Source: Streptomyces sp. CB01580
GTDB taxonomy: Bacteria > Actinomycetota > Actinomycetes > Streptomycetales > Streptomycetaceae
Reading direction: 5' to 3'
NCBI RefSeq assembly: GCF_001905795.1
Contig: NZ_LIXJ01000008.1
Coordinates: forward strand, 159,229 to 223,228
DNA length: 64,000 nucleotides
Every line of letters begins with the position of its first letter. The stretch's first letter is position 1. This document shows positions 40,253 through 48,744 of the stretch, piece after piece. The notes beneath the pieces are model-generated. The model was given only the letters and a program-made list of their open reading frames with translations. It ran no database searches and had not been told where the DNA came from. Position numbers and translations under genes: made by a program.

Positions 40253-41140
40253 CTACCGGCCGGCGGGCGCGGTCCGCCGTTCGCGGGTCGCGCGTGCCGT
40301 GGGCACCACGACGGGGGCGCCGTCGCCGGGCGCGTCCATGATGTCCGCCTCGACCCCGTACAGCTCCCGGACGAGGGCGGCGTCCACCACGTCACGGGCC
40401 GCGCCCCGGGCGACGATCCGGCCCCCGTTCATGGCCACCAGGATGTCCGCGTACCGGGCGGCGCCCGCCAGGTCGTGCAGCACCATCACGACCGTGCGGC
40501 CGGCCGCCGCCACCTCCCTGACCAGTTCGAGGACCTCGACCGCGTGCCCCAGGTCGAGTGCGCTGGTCGGCTCGTCGAGCAGCACGATCGGCGTCTGCTG
40601 GGCGAGCACCATCGCGAGCCAGCAGCGCTGGCGCTGGCCGCCGGACAGCTGGTCGATGCGGCGGTCGGCCAGCCCGGTGGTGCCGGTGGCGGACAGGGCC
40701 TCGCGCACGGCTCGTTCGTCCTCGCGGGACCACTGCCGGAACAGGCCCTGGTGGGGGTGGCGTCCGTACCGGACGAGACCGGCGACGGTCACCGCCTCCG
40801 GAGCCTGCGGGGACTGCGGCAGCAGGGCGATGCGGTGTGCGGCGGCGCGCTGGCTCAGCTGCCAGACGTCAAAGTCGCCCGCCCGGACGGTGCCCGACTC
40901 CGGGCGGTGGAGGCGGGCGATCGACCGCAGCAGGGTGGACTTGCCGCAGCCGTTGGGGCCGACGATCGCGACGACCTTGCCGGCGGGCACGGACAGGTCG
41001 ACCCCGTTCACGACGGTGTGGCCGGGGTACCCGGCGGTGAGCGCCTCGATCATCAGGTCCATGCCGCCCGCCGCGGGGCCCGTGGCGGGCGGTGTGCGGG
41101 GCGGGACCGTCGTCGTGGTGGCGTCTGTCATGCCGGTCAT
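40253..41140 (-). CDS. Siderophore-type ABC transporter ATP-binding protein (FecE/FhuC-like), orphan
   Basis: A 295-residue ATPase. Walker A GPNGCGKST, Q-loop LLPQSPQAPEAVTV, signature LSGGQRQRCWLAMVLAQQ, Walker B IVLLDEPTSALD, H-loop MVLHDLAGAARYAD. The YGRHPHQGLFRQW stretch and RCWLAMVLAQ are typical of iron-siderophore importers. ATG at 41140 follows GAGGAAAGG. An iron box lies 64 bp upstream. No permease or binding protein is adjacent, so this ATPase probably serves transporters encoded elsewhere. Confidence 0.9.
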   Translation of the reverse strand: MTGMTDATTTTVPPRTPPATGPAAGGMDLMIEALTAGYPGHTVVNGVDLSVPAGKVVAIVGPNGCGKSTLLRSIARLHRPESGTVRAGDFDVWQLSQRAAAHRIALLPQSPQAPEAVTVAGLVRYGRHPHQGLFRQWSREDERAVREALSATGTTGLADRRIDQLSGGQRQRCWLAMVLAQQTPIVLLDEPTSALDLGHAVEVLELVREVAAAGRTVVMVLHDLAGAARYADILVAMNGGRIVARGAARDVVDAALVRELYGVEADIMDAPGDGAPVVVPTARATRERRTAPAGR

Positions 41141-41203
41141 GCCTTTCCTCGGGGCTGTCCGGGCCGGAACCGGCGGTCGGGGCCGCCCTCCCGCACAATC
41201 AGC

Positions 41204-41222
41204 ATAGGTAAGCCTAGCCTAA
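41204..41222. promoter_or_regulatory. Iron box (IdeR/DmdR-type operator)
   Basis: ATAGGTAAGCCTAGCCTAA matches 16 of 19 positions of the actinobacterial iron-box consensus TTAGGTTAGCCTAACCTAA. It lies 64 bp upstream of the siderophore-type ATPase and predicts iron-repressed expression by a DmdR regulator. Confidence 0.8.
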
Positions 41223-41475
41223 TCACCGTTCGGTCTCCCGGAGGCTGCGGTGCACGGCCCGGCCCCGTCCCGTCCGTCAAGCCCGGCGGGCCGCACCGAA
41301 CTCGGCCGCCGCGCGCCCCGTATGCGCATGCCGTGCGCGACGCGCGCACCTCGCCGCAGGGGTACCGCTCCGCGCGTTCCTGCGGGGTGCCGCTCGCGTC
41401 GACCCGGTGGGTACGGGCAGGATGCCGTACGCCGTGTCATGTCTCGTCTTGACGTCCCGCGCTCAGGAGGCCCGT

Positions 41476-42603
41476 ATGCCCAGCCCGAACCAGCCCGTGC
41501 CCTTCACCGCCGACGACTACCGGGCACGGATGGCGCGCGCGGCCGACGCCGCCGCCGAGGCGGGGCTCGCGGGGGTGCTGGTCGCCCCCGGCCCCGACCT
41601 CGTCCACCTCACCGGCTACCAGCCCGTGAGCACCGAACGCCTCACGCTCCTCGTCCTCACGCCCGGTCAGGACCCCGTCCTCGTCGTCCCGACCCTGGAG
41701 GCCCCCGATGCGGCGGAGGCCGTCGGCGGACCGGCCCTCACCCTGCGGGACTGGACCGACGGCAAGGACCCGTACGCCGTCGCCGCCCCGCTCCTGTCGG
41801 ACCAGGGGCGGTACGGGATCAGCGACAACGCCTGGGCCATGCATCTGCTCGGACTGCGGCACGCGCTCCCGGACACCTCGTACGTCTCCCTCACCGAGGC
41901 CCTGCCGATGCTCCGCGCGGTCAAGGACGCCCCCGAACTGGAGCGTCTCGCGGCCGCCGGGGCCGCCGCCGACGCCACGTACGAGGAGATCCTCAAGGTG
42001 CGGTTCTCGGGGCGCAAGGAGACCGACATCGCCGCCGAACTGTCCGACCTGCTCAAGCGGTTCGGGCACTCCCAGGTCGACTTCACCGTCGTCGGCTCCG
42101 GCCCGAACGGCGCCAACCCGCACCACGAGGCGGGCGACCGCACCATCGAGCAGGGCGACATGGTGGTGCTCGACTTCGGTGGTCTGAAGCACGGTTACGG
42201 CTCCGACACCTCCCGCACGGTTCATGTCGGCGAACCCACCGCCGAGGAGCAGCGGGTCCACGACATCGTGCGGCAGGCGCAGGAGGCGGGCTGCGCCGCG
42301 GTCCGGCCCGGGGCCGCCTGCCAGGAGGTCGACCGGGCGGCCCGCGCCGTCATCACCGAGTTCGGCTACGGCGAGCGCTTCATCCACCGCACCGGCCACG
42401 GCATCGGCGTCACCACCCACGAGCCGCCGTACATGATCGAGGGCGAGGAACGGCCGCTGGTGCCCGGGATGTGCTTCTCGGTGGAGCCGGGCATCTATCT
42501 GCCGGGCCGGTTCGGCGTACGGATCGAGGACATCGTGACCGTGACCGAGGACGGCGGCCGACGCCTCAACAACACGGCGCGCGAACTGGCGATCGTCGAG
42601 TAG
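41476..42603 (+). CDS. Xaa-Pro aminopeptidase/dipeptidase (M24 family)
   Basis: A 375-residue metallopeptidase with the creatinase/prolidase fold. The N-terminal domain (1-135) is followed by a pita-bread domain with all five metal ligands: D in VVLDFGG, D in GSDTSRT, H in TGHGIGVTTHEPP, E in SVEPGIY and E in RIEDIVT. It cleaves peptides with proline at the second position, probably in the cytoplasm, as there is no signal. ATG at 41476 follows CAGGAGG. No operon partner. Confidence 0.92.
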   Translation: MPSPNQPVPFTADDYRARMARAADAAAEAGLAGVLVAPGPDLVHLTGYQPVSTERLTLLVLTPGQDPVLVVPTLEAPDAAEAVGGPALTLRDWTDGKDPYAVAAPLLSDQGRYGISDNAWAMHLLGLRHALPDTSYVSLTEALPMLRAVKDAPELERLAAAGAAADATYEEILKVRFSGRKETDIAAELSDLLKRFGHSQVDFTVVGSGPNGANPHHEAGDRTIEQGDMVVLDFGGLKHGYGSDTSRTVHVGEPTAEEQRVHDIVRQAQEAGCAAVRPGAACQEVDRAARAVITEFGYGERFIHRTGHGIGVTTHEPPYMIEGEERPLVPGMCFSVEPGIYLPGRFGVRIEDIVTVTEDGGRRLNNTARELAIVE

Positions 42604-42893
42604 CCGGGCCGTTTTGGGCAGGCCCTCCGCCGCGGTCGGGCGCCCAGCGTGGTGGAGGGCAGGTGCCCCCGGCGCGCTCCGACGGCCGTGTCGGTCGTTT
42701 TGCGGCTCGCGCCCGCGCAACCGGTGCGGCATGTCGCTGAGCGGGCCTCATGGGTGCCGGGCTCGACCGCCGTCATGCCGCGCTTGTACGTGCCGGCCGG
42801 CCGCCCCGGTGCGGGCTCCACGGCCGGGAAATCGCTGCTTCATGAGATCCTCCCGTCTCGTTCCCGGCAGGGGTGCAGGAGTTGAAGTGCGCT

Positions 42894-44819
42894 TCAGAGC
42901 GAGGAAGCCGACCTCGCACCAGGAGCGGGTCGGGTCGTGTCCCGGTCGTCGGCCAGCAGCACGCACGACTCCGGCGGCAGGTGCAGCAGCCCGTCGCTCC
43001 CCGGCGCCTCGACGGGCTCCCACGCCGCCACCACCCGGCCGAAGCCGCCCCTGCGCCGTCCGTCGCCCAGCGGGATCGTGGCAGGCCTCCCGTCGAGGTT
43101 GACGGCGATGCGCAGATCGCCCCGCCGGTAGGCCAGCCAGCGCGCGTGCTCGTCGAAGGCGGTGCGCACCGACGCCAGATCGGGGTCGGCGAGGTCGGGC
43201 AGCGTGCGGCGCAGCGCGATCAGTCGGCGGTACCAGGCCAGCAGGCGGGCGTGCGGCTCCCGGTCCGGTTCGCTCCAGTCCAGGCAGGAGCGGTCACGGG
43301 TGGCCGGGTCCTGCGGGTCGGGGACGTCGTCGGTGGCCCAGCCGTGCGACGCGAACTCGCGTCGCCTGCCGGTGCGGACCGCCTCGGCCAGCGCCGGATC
43401 CGTGTGGTCGGTGAAGTACTGCCAGGGGGAGCGGGCGCCCCATTCCTCGCCCATGAACAGCATCGGGGTGAAGGGGCCGGTCAGCACGAGCGCGGCGGCG
43501 CAGGCCAGCAGGCCGGGGGAGAGCGTGGCGGTGAGCCGGTCGCCCCGTGCCCGGTTGCCGATCTGGTCGTGGGTCTGGGCGGAGCCGATGAAACGGTGGG
43601 CCGGGGTGCGGGCGATGTCGACCGGGCGGCCGTGGGTCCGGCCGCGGAAGACGGAGTACGTACCGTTGTGGAAGAACCCGCTGGTCACCGTCTTGGCGAC
43701 GGCGGCCAACGGGGCGGCGGCGAAGTCCGCGTAGTACCCCTGGGACTCGCCGGTCAGCGCGGTGTGCAGGGCGTGGTGGAAGTCGTCGTTCCACTGGGCG
43801 TGCAGTCCGATGCCGCCGGCCTCGCGCGGTGTGGTCGTCCGCGGATCGCAGCGGTCGGACTCGGCGATCAGCGGCAGCGGGCGGCCCAGCTCGGCGGAGA
43901 GCTCGTCGGCCGCCGCGGACAGCTCCTCCAGAAAGGTCAGCGCCCGGGAGTCGGCCAGCGCGTGGACCGCGTCCAGTCGCAGCCCGTCGAGCCGGTAGTC
44001 CCGCAGCCAGGCGAGCGCGCTGCCCAGCAGATAGGCCCGCACCTCGTCCGAGCCGGGTGCGTCGAGGTTGACCGCCGCGCCCCACGGGGTCCGGTGGGTG
44101 TCGGTGAAGTACGGGCCGAAGGCCGGGAGGTGGTTGCCCGACGGGCCGAGGTGGTTGTGCACCACGTCCAGGACCACCGCGAGCCCCAGACCGTGCGCCG
44201 TGTCGACGAAGCGCTTGAGGCCCGACGGGCCGCCGTACGGCTCGTGCACGGCCCAGGGCGCCACCCCGTCGTACCCCCAGCCGCGGGTGCCGGGGAAGGG
44301 GCACACCGGCATCAGCGACACATGGGTGACGCCCAGTGCGGTGAGATGGCCGAGCCGGGCCGCCGCGGCGTCGAAGGTGCCCTCCGGCGTGAACGTACCG
44401 ATGTGCAGTTCGTACAGGACGGCGCCCGGCAGCCCCCGCCCCGCCCATGCGTTGCGCCAGGCGTACGCCGAGTGGTCGACGACGGCGCTCGGCCCGTCCG
44501 GCCCGTCGGGCTGGCGGCGCGAACGGGGGTCGGGCAGTACGCGTACCCGATCGGCCTCGCCCCCGCCACCGCTTCGGTCCCCGCCCCCGCCTCGTTCCCC
44601 GTCCCCGTCTCCGTCCCCGTCCTCGTTCCGTTCCCCGTGCGCGCCGCCGTCCTCGTTCCCGCCCCCGGCCAGGACGAATCCGTAACGGTCCCCGTCCGAT
44701 GCCTCGGCCTCCACCGTCCACCAGCCGGCCCGCTCGGCGTCGCGCGCCATCGCCCGTCGCGCGCCCGCCAGCCACAGGCCGACCGTGTCCGCGTCCGGTG
44801 CCCATACCTCGAACAGCAT
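42894..44819 (-). CDS. treZ: Malto-oligosyltrehalose trehalohydrolase
   Basis: A 641-residue GH13 enzyme that releases trehalose from maltooligosyl-trehalose. The N-terminal E-set domain (MLFEVWAPDADTVGLWL) is followed by a (beta/alpha)8 barrel with the nucleophile in DGLRLDAVHAL, the acid/base in LIAESDRCDP and a third Asp in AQTHDQIGNR. FMGEEWGA is TreZ-typical. Residues about 52-90 are a Gly/Asp/Glu/Arg-rich insertion (GNEDGG, GDGDGDGERGGGG) in the N-terminal domain, which the family normally lacks. ATG at 44819 follows GAGGAG. Works with TreY and TreX encoded upstream on the same strand but separated by 4 kb. Confidence 0.95.
   Translation of the reverse strand: MLFEVWAPDADTVGLWLAGARRAMARDAERAGWWTVEAEASDGDRYGFVLAGGGNEDGGAHGERNEDGDGDGDGERGGGGDRSGGGGEADRVRVLPDPRSRRQPDGPDGPSAVVDHSAYAWRNAWAGRGLPGAVLYELHIGTFTPEGTFDAAAARLGHLTALGVTHVSLMPVCPFPGTRGWGYDGVAPWAVHEPYGGPSGLKRFVDTAHGLGLAVVLDVVHNHLGPSGNHLPAFGPYFTDTHRTPWGAAVNLDAPGSDEVRAYLLGSALAWLRDYRLDGLRLDAVHALADSRALTFLEELSAAADELSAELGRPLPLIAESDRCDPRTTTPREAGGIGLHAQWNDDFHHALHTALTGESQGYYADFAAAPLAAVAKTVTSGFFHNGTYSVFRGRTHGRPVDIARTPAHRFIGSAQTHDQIGNRARGDRLTATLSPGLLACAAALVLTGPFTPMLFMGEEWGARSPWQYFTDHTDPALAEAVRTGRRREFASHGWATDDVPDPQDPATRDRSCLDWSEPDREPHARLLAWYRRLIALRRTLPDLADPDLASVRTAFDEHARWLAYRRGDLRIAVNLDGRPATIPLGDGRRRGGFGRVVAAWEPVEAPGSDGLLHLPPESCVLLADDRDTTRPAPGARSASSL
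44567..44665. repeat. Homopyrimidine/homopurine tract in treZ
   Basis: A long pyrimidine-rich run on the plus strand built of CCGTCC/CCGCCC-type hexamers. It encodes the acidic Gly-rich insertion of TreZ. It is likely slippage-prone and could adopt triplex structure. Confidence 0.6.
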
Positions 44820-44995
44820 GCAACGCTCCTCGTCTTCTCGCGCACCCGTGCCCCGTCGTCGGCAGCAGCCGCGACGGCTGGCTCACGACACTGGATCGAG
44901 CCCGTTACTGGCGATTAAGGTCTGGTCCTGATCATTGCCCTGCCCGCTTTCGCTCAATACGCACTCCCTCTTACGGCTGTGGAGGCCGAGATGAA

Positions 44996-45655
44996 CGTGC
45001 CGCGGTCGAATGTGCCGATGCCGAACTCTTCGCCGCCCCCATCCTCACCGGCCGCTACCCCGACGAGAGCTTCGCCGCGCTGATGCCCGGCCCCGTCGCG
45101 GACGACCTCGCGACCATCTCCACCCCGCTCGACTGGTACGGCGTCGACTACTACAACCCCACCCTCGTCGGTGCCCCCGACGCACAGGCCCTCGATTCCT
45201 TCTCCGGCTTCGAGATGCCCGCCGAACTCCCCTTCGGCATCCGGGAGATAGAGGGTTACGAGAAGACCGACTTCGGCTGGCCCGTCGCCCCCGACGGACT
45301 GCGCGAAACCCTCGTGCAGCTGCACGCCCGCTTCGGCGACCGCCTCCCGCCGCTGTACATCACCGAGAACGGCTGCGCCGTCGACGAACCCGCCCGCGAC
45401 ACCCGCCGGATCGCCTACCTCGAAGGACATCTGAAGGCCCTGCACACCGCGATCGGCGCGGGCGTCGACGTCCGCGGCTACTTCACCTGGTCGCTGACCG
45501 ACAACGTCGAGTGGATCGAGGGGGCCGGCAAGCGCTTCGGACTGGTGCACATCGACTACGAGACGCTGCGCCGCACCCCCAAGGACTCCTACGCCTGGTA
45601 CCGCGACCTGATCCACGCCCAGAAGAACGGACACGCTGCGGCCGGGCGCGCCTGA
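44996..45655 (+). pseudogene. C-terminal half of a GH1 beta-glucosidase, 5' truncated
   Basis: The frame (ADAELFAAPILTGRYPDESF to the stop) contains the GH1 nucleophile motif LYITENG, DVRGYFTWSLTDNVEW and GLVHIDYETLRRTPKDSY. The N-terminal half, including the acid/base NEP motif, is absent. No start codon in this frame lies near the homology boundary; the ATG at 44991 with GGAGG upstream is in another frame. The enzyme cannot be active. The upstream junction lies next to a CCCGTTACTGGC sequence also found near the protease remnant. Confidence 0.85.
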
Positions 45656-45745
45656 CGGCGTCCCGCGCCCGGGTCCCTCACGGCCGTCCTTCCACGGCCG
45701 CCCGGGCCTTACGAACGGCCCCGTGCGTGATCAATACTTCGCGCC

Positions 45746-46894
45746 ATGGTCGCTTCGTGGTGGTCCCGGGCCCGACTGGGGATCTTCGTGCACTGGACGC
45801 CCGCCTCCGTGCCGGGCTGGGCCCCGCCGTACGTCCCCCCGGACGAACTCCCGGCGGAGGGCCGACGCGCCCCGCTCGCCTGGACGGCGTACGCCGAGTG
45901 GTACGAGAACGCGCTCCGCTTTCCCGGCAGCCCCGTCTCCGCCCACCACCGGGCCACCTACGGCACCCGCCCCTACACCGCCTTCGGCGGCGACTTCAAC
46001 GACGCGCTGGACTCCTGGGACCCGGCCGCCTGGGCCCGCGGGTTCCGGGCCGCCGGTGCCCGCTACGCCGTCCTCGTCACCAAGCACCACGACGGGTTCT
46101 GCCTCTGGCCCTCCGAGGTCGCCAACCCGCACCGCACCGGCTGGCACACCGTGCGCGACGTGGTCGGGGAGTTCGCCGAGGCCGTACGGGCGGAGGGGAT
46201 GCGCTTCGGCGTCCACTACTCCGGAGGACTCGACTGGACCTTCGACGACCGCCCCATCGGCACCGCCGCGGACACCGTCTCCGCGGTCCCCCGCGGCGGC
46301 TACCCCGCCTACGCGGACGCGCAGGTGCGCGAACTGATCCGCCGCTACCACCCCGACATCCTCTGGAACGACATCGCCTGGCCCGCCTCCCGGGCCGACG
46401 TCCAGCGGCTCATCGCGTACTACCGGTTCACCGTCCCGCACGGCGTCGTCAACGACCGGCTGTACCCGTACACACCGATGTGGCGCGCGCTGCGGCTGCC
46501 GGGGGTCGGGGCCCTGTACGACCGCCGCGAGCGCCGCACCGTCGCCCGGGGCGAGGGGTTCGTCCCCCGCAAGCCCCCGTACTACGACTTCCGCACGCCC
46601 GAGTTCGCCCGCTGCACCGGCCCCGACCCGTACGAGATCACCCGCGGCATCGACCACAGCTTCGGCTACAACCGCAACTCCCCGCCCGAGGCGTTCCTCG
46701 GCCGGGACGCGCTGGAGGCGCTCGTCCGCGAGACGGCGGCGGAGGGCGGCAACGTGCTGCTCAACGTGGGGCCGCGCGGCGAGGACGCGACGATCCCCGC
46801 CGAACAGCGCCTGCGTCTGGAGTGGCTGGCGGAACTCGCCCGCCGGGACGGTCAGTCCCAGACCATGTCGAAGGACCGCCCGAAGTTCGCATAG
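45746..46894 (+). CDS. Alpha-L-fucosidase family protein (GH29)
   Basis: A 382-residue glycosidase without signal peptide. GH29 hallmarks: RLGIFVHWTPASVPGWAP, YAVLVTKHHDGFCLWPS, GVHYSGGLDWTF, and the nucleophile in HPDILWND. Near the end: GGNVLLNVGPRGED. It probably removes alpha-fucosyl groups from imported oligosaccharides. The 3' end overlaps the convergent acetyltransferase gene by 43 bp. It sits inside the tre region without functional link to trehalose. Confidence 0.9.
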   Translation: MVASWWSRARLGIFVHWTPASVPGWAPPYVPPDELPAEGRRAPLAWTAYAEWYENALRFPGSPVSAHHRATYGTRPYTAFGGDFNDALDSWDPAAWARGFRAAGARYAVLVTKHHDGFCLWPSEVANPHRTGWHTVRDVVGEFAEAVRAEGMRFGVHYSGGLDWTFDDRPIGTAADTVSAVPRGGYPAYADAQVRELIRRYHPDILWNDIAWPASRADVQRLIAYYRFTVPHGVVNDRLYPYTPMWRALRLPGVGALYDRRERRTVARGEGFVPRKPPYYDFRTPEFARCTGPDPYEITRGIDHSFGYNRNSPPEAFLGRDALEALVRETAAEGGNVLLNVGPRGEDATIPAEQRLRLEWLAELARRDGQSQTMSKDRPKFA

Positions 46895-47820
46895 CCGAGG
46901 CGGGCGAAGGACGCGGCCATCGGGGCGTTGCCGAGATCGGTCGCGGCCCGGATCCGGTCCACTCCGTCCTGCGAGGCCAGCAACCGGGTCCCCTCGGCGA
47001 GGATGCCGTCCACGTACCCGTGGCCGCGCCGGGCGGGAAGGACGCCGATGTACGCGATGATCGGGTTGTAGTCGTTGCGCGCCGGGATCACGAACCCGAC
47101 CGGATCGCCGTCCGGCAGTTCGGCGATCCGCCACCACTCGCGCGGGGTGGCGTACAGGGCCAGCTCCTCGTCGTAGTGCTTCTCGGCCGCCTCCCGGGCG
47201 CTGAGCCCGGACGCCAGATCGGCCCGGCCGTGGGCGTCCAGGGTGCCCTCCATCACCGCCGTCATCAGCGCGAGCAGATCCTCACGACCCTCCACCGGGC
47301 GGAACCGCAGCCGTCCGTCGTCCGGCGGCACCGGCGTACCGGCGCGCCACTCCAGGCGCAGCCGCTCCACCAGCATCCGCGCCCCGGAACGCTCCATCAC
47401 CCGGATCCGCGCCTCGACGCTCTCACGGGTGGCCGGGTCCTCGCGCCAGTCCGGCGGTACGAAACGGCCGTACTCGGGGCGCGGCGCGCCGGCCGGTACG
47501 ACCGCCGCCGTCGCCGTCTCCAGCAGCCGCAGGCCCGCCTCCTCGCGTTCGGGCCGTGGCAGGGTGTCGTCCAGGTCGAAGACGTCGAGGAGCAGAGGGG
47601 CGTCCCCGTCCCGGCTCCACCAGGCGATCCGGGCCACCACGCGCTCGCCGCGCAGCGCCACCCACATCCACCCGGGACGTCGGCGCCCGCTCTCCAGGTC
47701 CTCGGTGAGCTCGTCGTCGAGGAGGTAGGACAGCCGGAGAAAGAGCCCGAGTTCGTCCGGGCCGGTCAGCGGACGGATGGTCAGTTCCTGCGACGTCGCT
47801 TCCGGTGAAGCTGGGGGCAC
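46852..47820 (-). CDS. GNAT N-acetyltransferase, two-domain
   Basis: A 322-residue protein. The N-terminal half is a degenerate GNAT-like domain (LTIRPLTGPDELGLFLRLSY, MWVALRGERVVARIAWW). The C-terminal half holds the acetyl-CoA loop YIGVLPARRGHGYVDGIL and a final ATDLGNAPMAASFARLGY, typical of GNAT enzymes. The substrate is unknown. GTG at 47820 follows GAGGAG. The 3' end overlaps the fucosidase gene. Confidence 0.85.
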   Translation of the reverse strand: MPPASPEATSQELTIRPLTGPDELGLFLRLSYLLDDELTEDLESGRRRPGWMWVALRGERVVARIAWWSRDGDAPLLLDVFDLDDTLPRPEREEAGLRLLETATAAVVPAGAPRPEYGRFVPPDWREDPATRESVEARIRVMERSGARMLVERLRLEWRAGTPVPPDDGRLRFRPVEGREDLLALMTAVMEGTLDAHGRADLASGLSAREAAEKHYDEELALYATPREWWRIAELPDGDPVGFVIPARNDYNPIIAYIGVLPARRGHGYVDGILAEGTRLLASQDGVDRIRAATDLGNAPMAASFARLGYANFGRSFDMVWD

Positions 47821-47994
47821 GAGGTCTCCTCGGCGGTTGTGGAAGGCCGCCCGGGGACCACGGGCGGCGCGAGGCGGGAGACGGTAGCAACCGCTCCCCG
47901 GCCCCGCTCCCGGTTTTCGCGGCGCCGCGAAAGCCGGACGGGAGCGTGCCCGTGCGGGCCGGGGTTCTTCTGGACACCCCGGGGCGGTCGGGCC

Positions 47995-48000
47995 GACAAT
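47995..48000 (+). promoter_or_regulatory. -10 hexamer GACAAT, candidate leaderless start of FHA gene
   Basis: GACAAT ends seven bases before the GTG at 48008. No Shine-Dalgarno sequence. Confidence 0.4.
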
Positions 48001-48007
48001 TGGGCGC

Positions 48008-48577
48008 GTGACGTCCTCCTTCGAGTCCCACACGTACTCCGCGCGGCCGTCGGACGCCCAGCGCGACCGTGTGATCGGCGTACTCAGAGACGGCGCCGCA
48101 CAGGGCAAGCTGTCGCACGACACGTTCATGCGCCGCATGGAACTGGCTCTCGTCGCCCGGAGCCCGGAGGAACTGTCCGCCCTCACCGCCGACCTGGCGG
48201 GGAGCGAGGGCCGCTGGTCGCGGCGGCTGCTGAAGGTCGTGGGCGGGGTGTCCGGCTTCCCCGGCCGGGTGCGCCGGGTCTGGCGGACCGAACGGCTGCC
48301 GAGGCTGCTGCTTCCCGTCCCCGGTCCGTACCCCCTGCTGATCGGCCGCGATCCCGGCAGCGGACTGCGGCTCAACCACGAGTCCGTCTCCCGGCTCCAC
48401 GCCGAACTCACCACGCGGGACGGCCGCTGGATGCTCCGCGACCTCGGCTCGACCAACGGCACGTGCGTCAACGGGCAGCGCGTCGTCGGTGTGGTACGGG
48501 TCCGCGAGGGGGACCAGGTGAGCTTCGGGGGAATGAGCTTCCGGCTCACCGCGCCCGCCCTCGAACCTCCCGCCTGA
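48008..48577 (+). CDS. DUF1707 and FHA domain protein
   Basis: A 189-residue protein. DUF1707 at about 12-65 (RPSDAQRDRVIGVLRDGAAQ, GKLSHDTFMRRMELAL). The FHA domain is at about 105-180, with phosphothreonine-binding residues in LIGRDPGSGLRLNHESVSRL and RDLGSTNGTCVNG. It should bind phosphothreonine on a kinase substrate, a plausible downstream reader for the Ser/Thr kinases of this genome. No membrane segment is clear. Confidence 0.92.
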   Translation: MTSSFESHTYSARPSDAQRDRVIGVLRDGAAQGKLSHDTFMRRMELALVARSPEELSALTADLAGSEGRWSRRLLKVVGGVSGFPGRVRRVWRTERLPRLLLPVPGPYPLLIGRDPGSGLRLNHESVSRLHAELTTRDGRWMLRDLGSTNGTCVNGQRVVGVVRVREGDQVSFGGMSFRLTAPALEPPA

Positions 48578-48663
48578 CGGCGCCCCCCGCCGCCCGACGC
48601 GCGCCGGACCCGACCGGCCGGGTCCCCGGTCGTGGCGGTGGTTTCGAGGGGCGGTCCCCTCTC

Positions 48664-48691
48664 CCGGGCCCACAGGGGCTCGTGGGCCCGG
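48664..48691. terminator. Bidirectional terminator hairpin
   Basis: CCGGGCCCAC-AGGGGCTC-GTGGGCCCGG, a perfect 10-bp stem between the convergent FHA and treY genes. Confidence 0.65.
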
Positions 48692-48744
48692 CCGGAACCG
48701 GCGCGCGGGACAAGGGAACGGCCACGGGTTCCGCCGGACCGCCC

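Noticed and set aside
44447-44995. N-terminal extension of the GH1 frame through the treZ region
   Set aside because: The frame is open by chance; its sequence is Arg/Pro-rich and has none of the GH1 N-terminal motifs.
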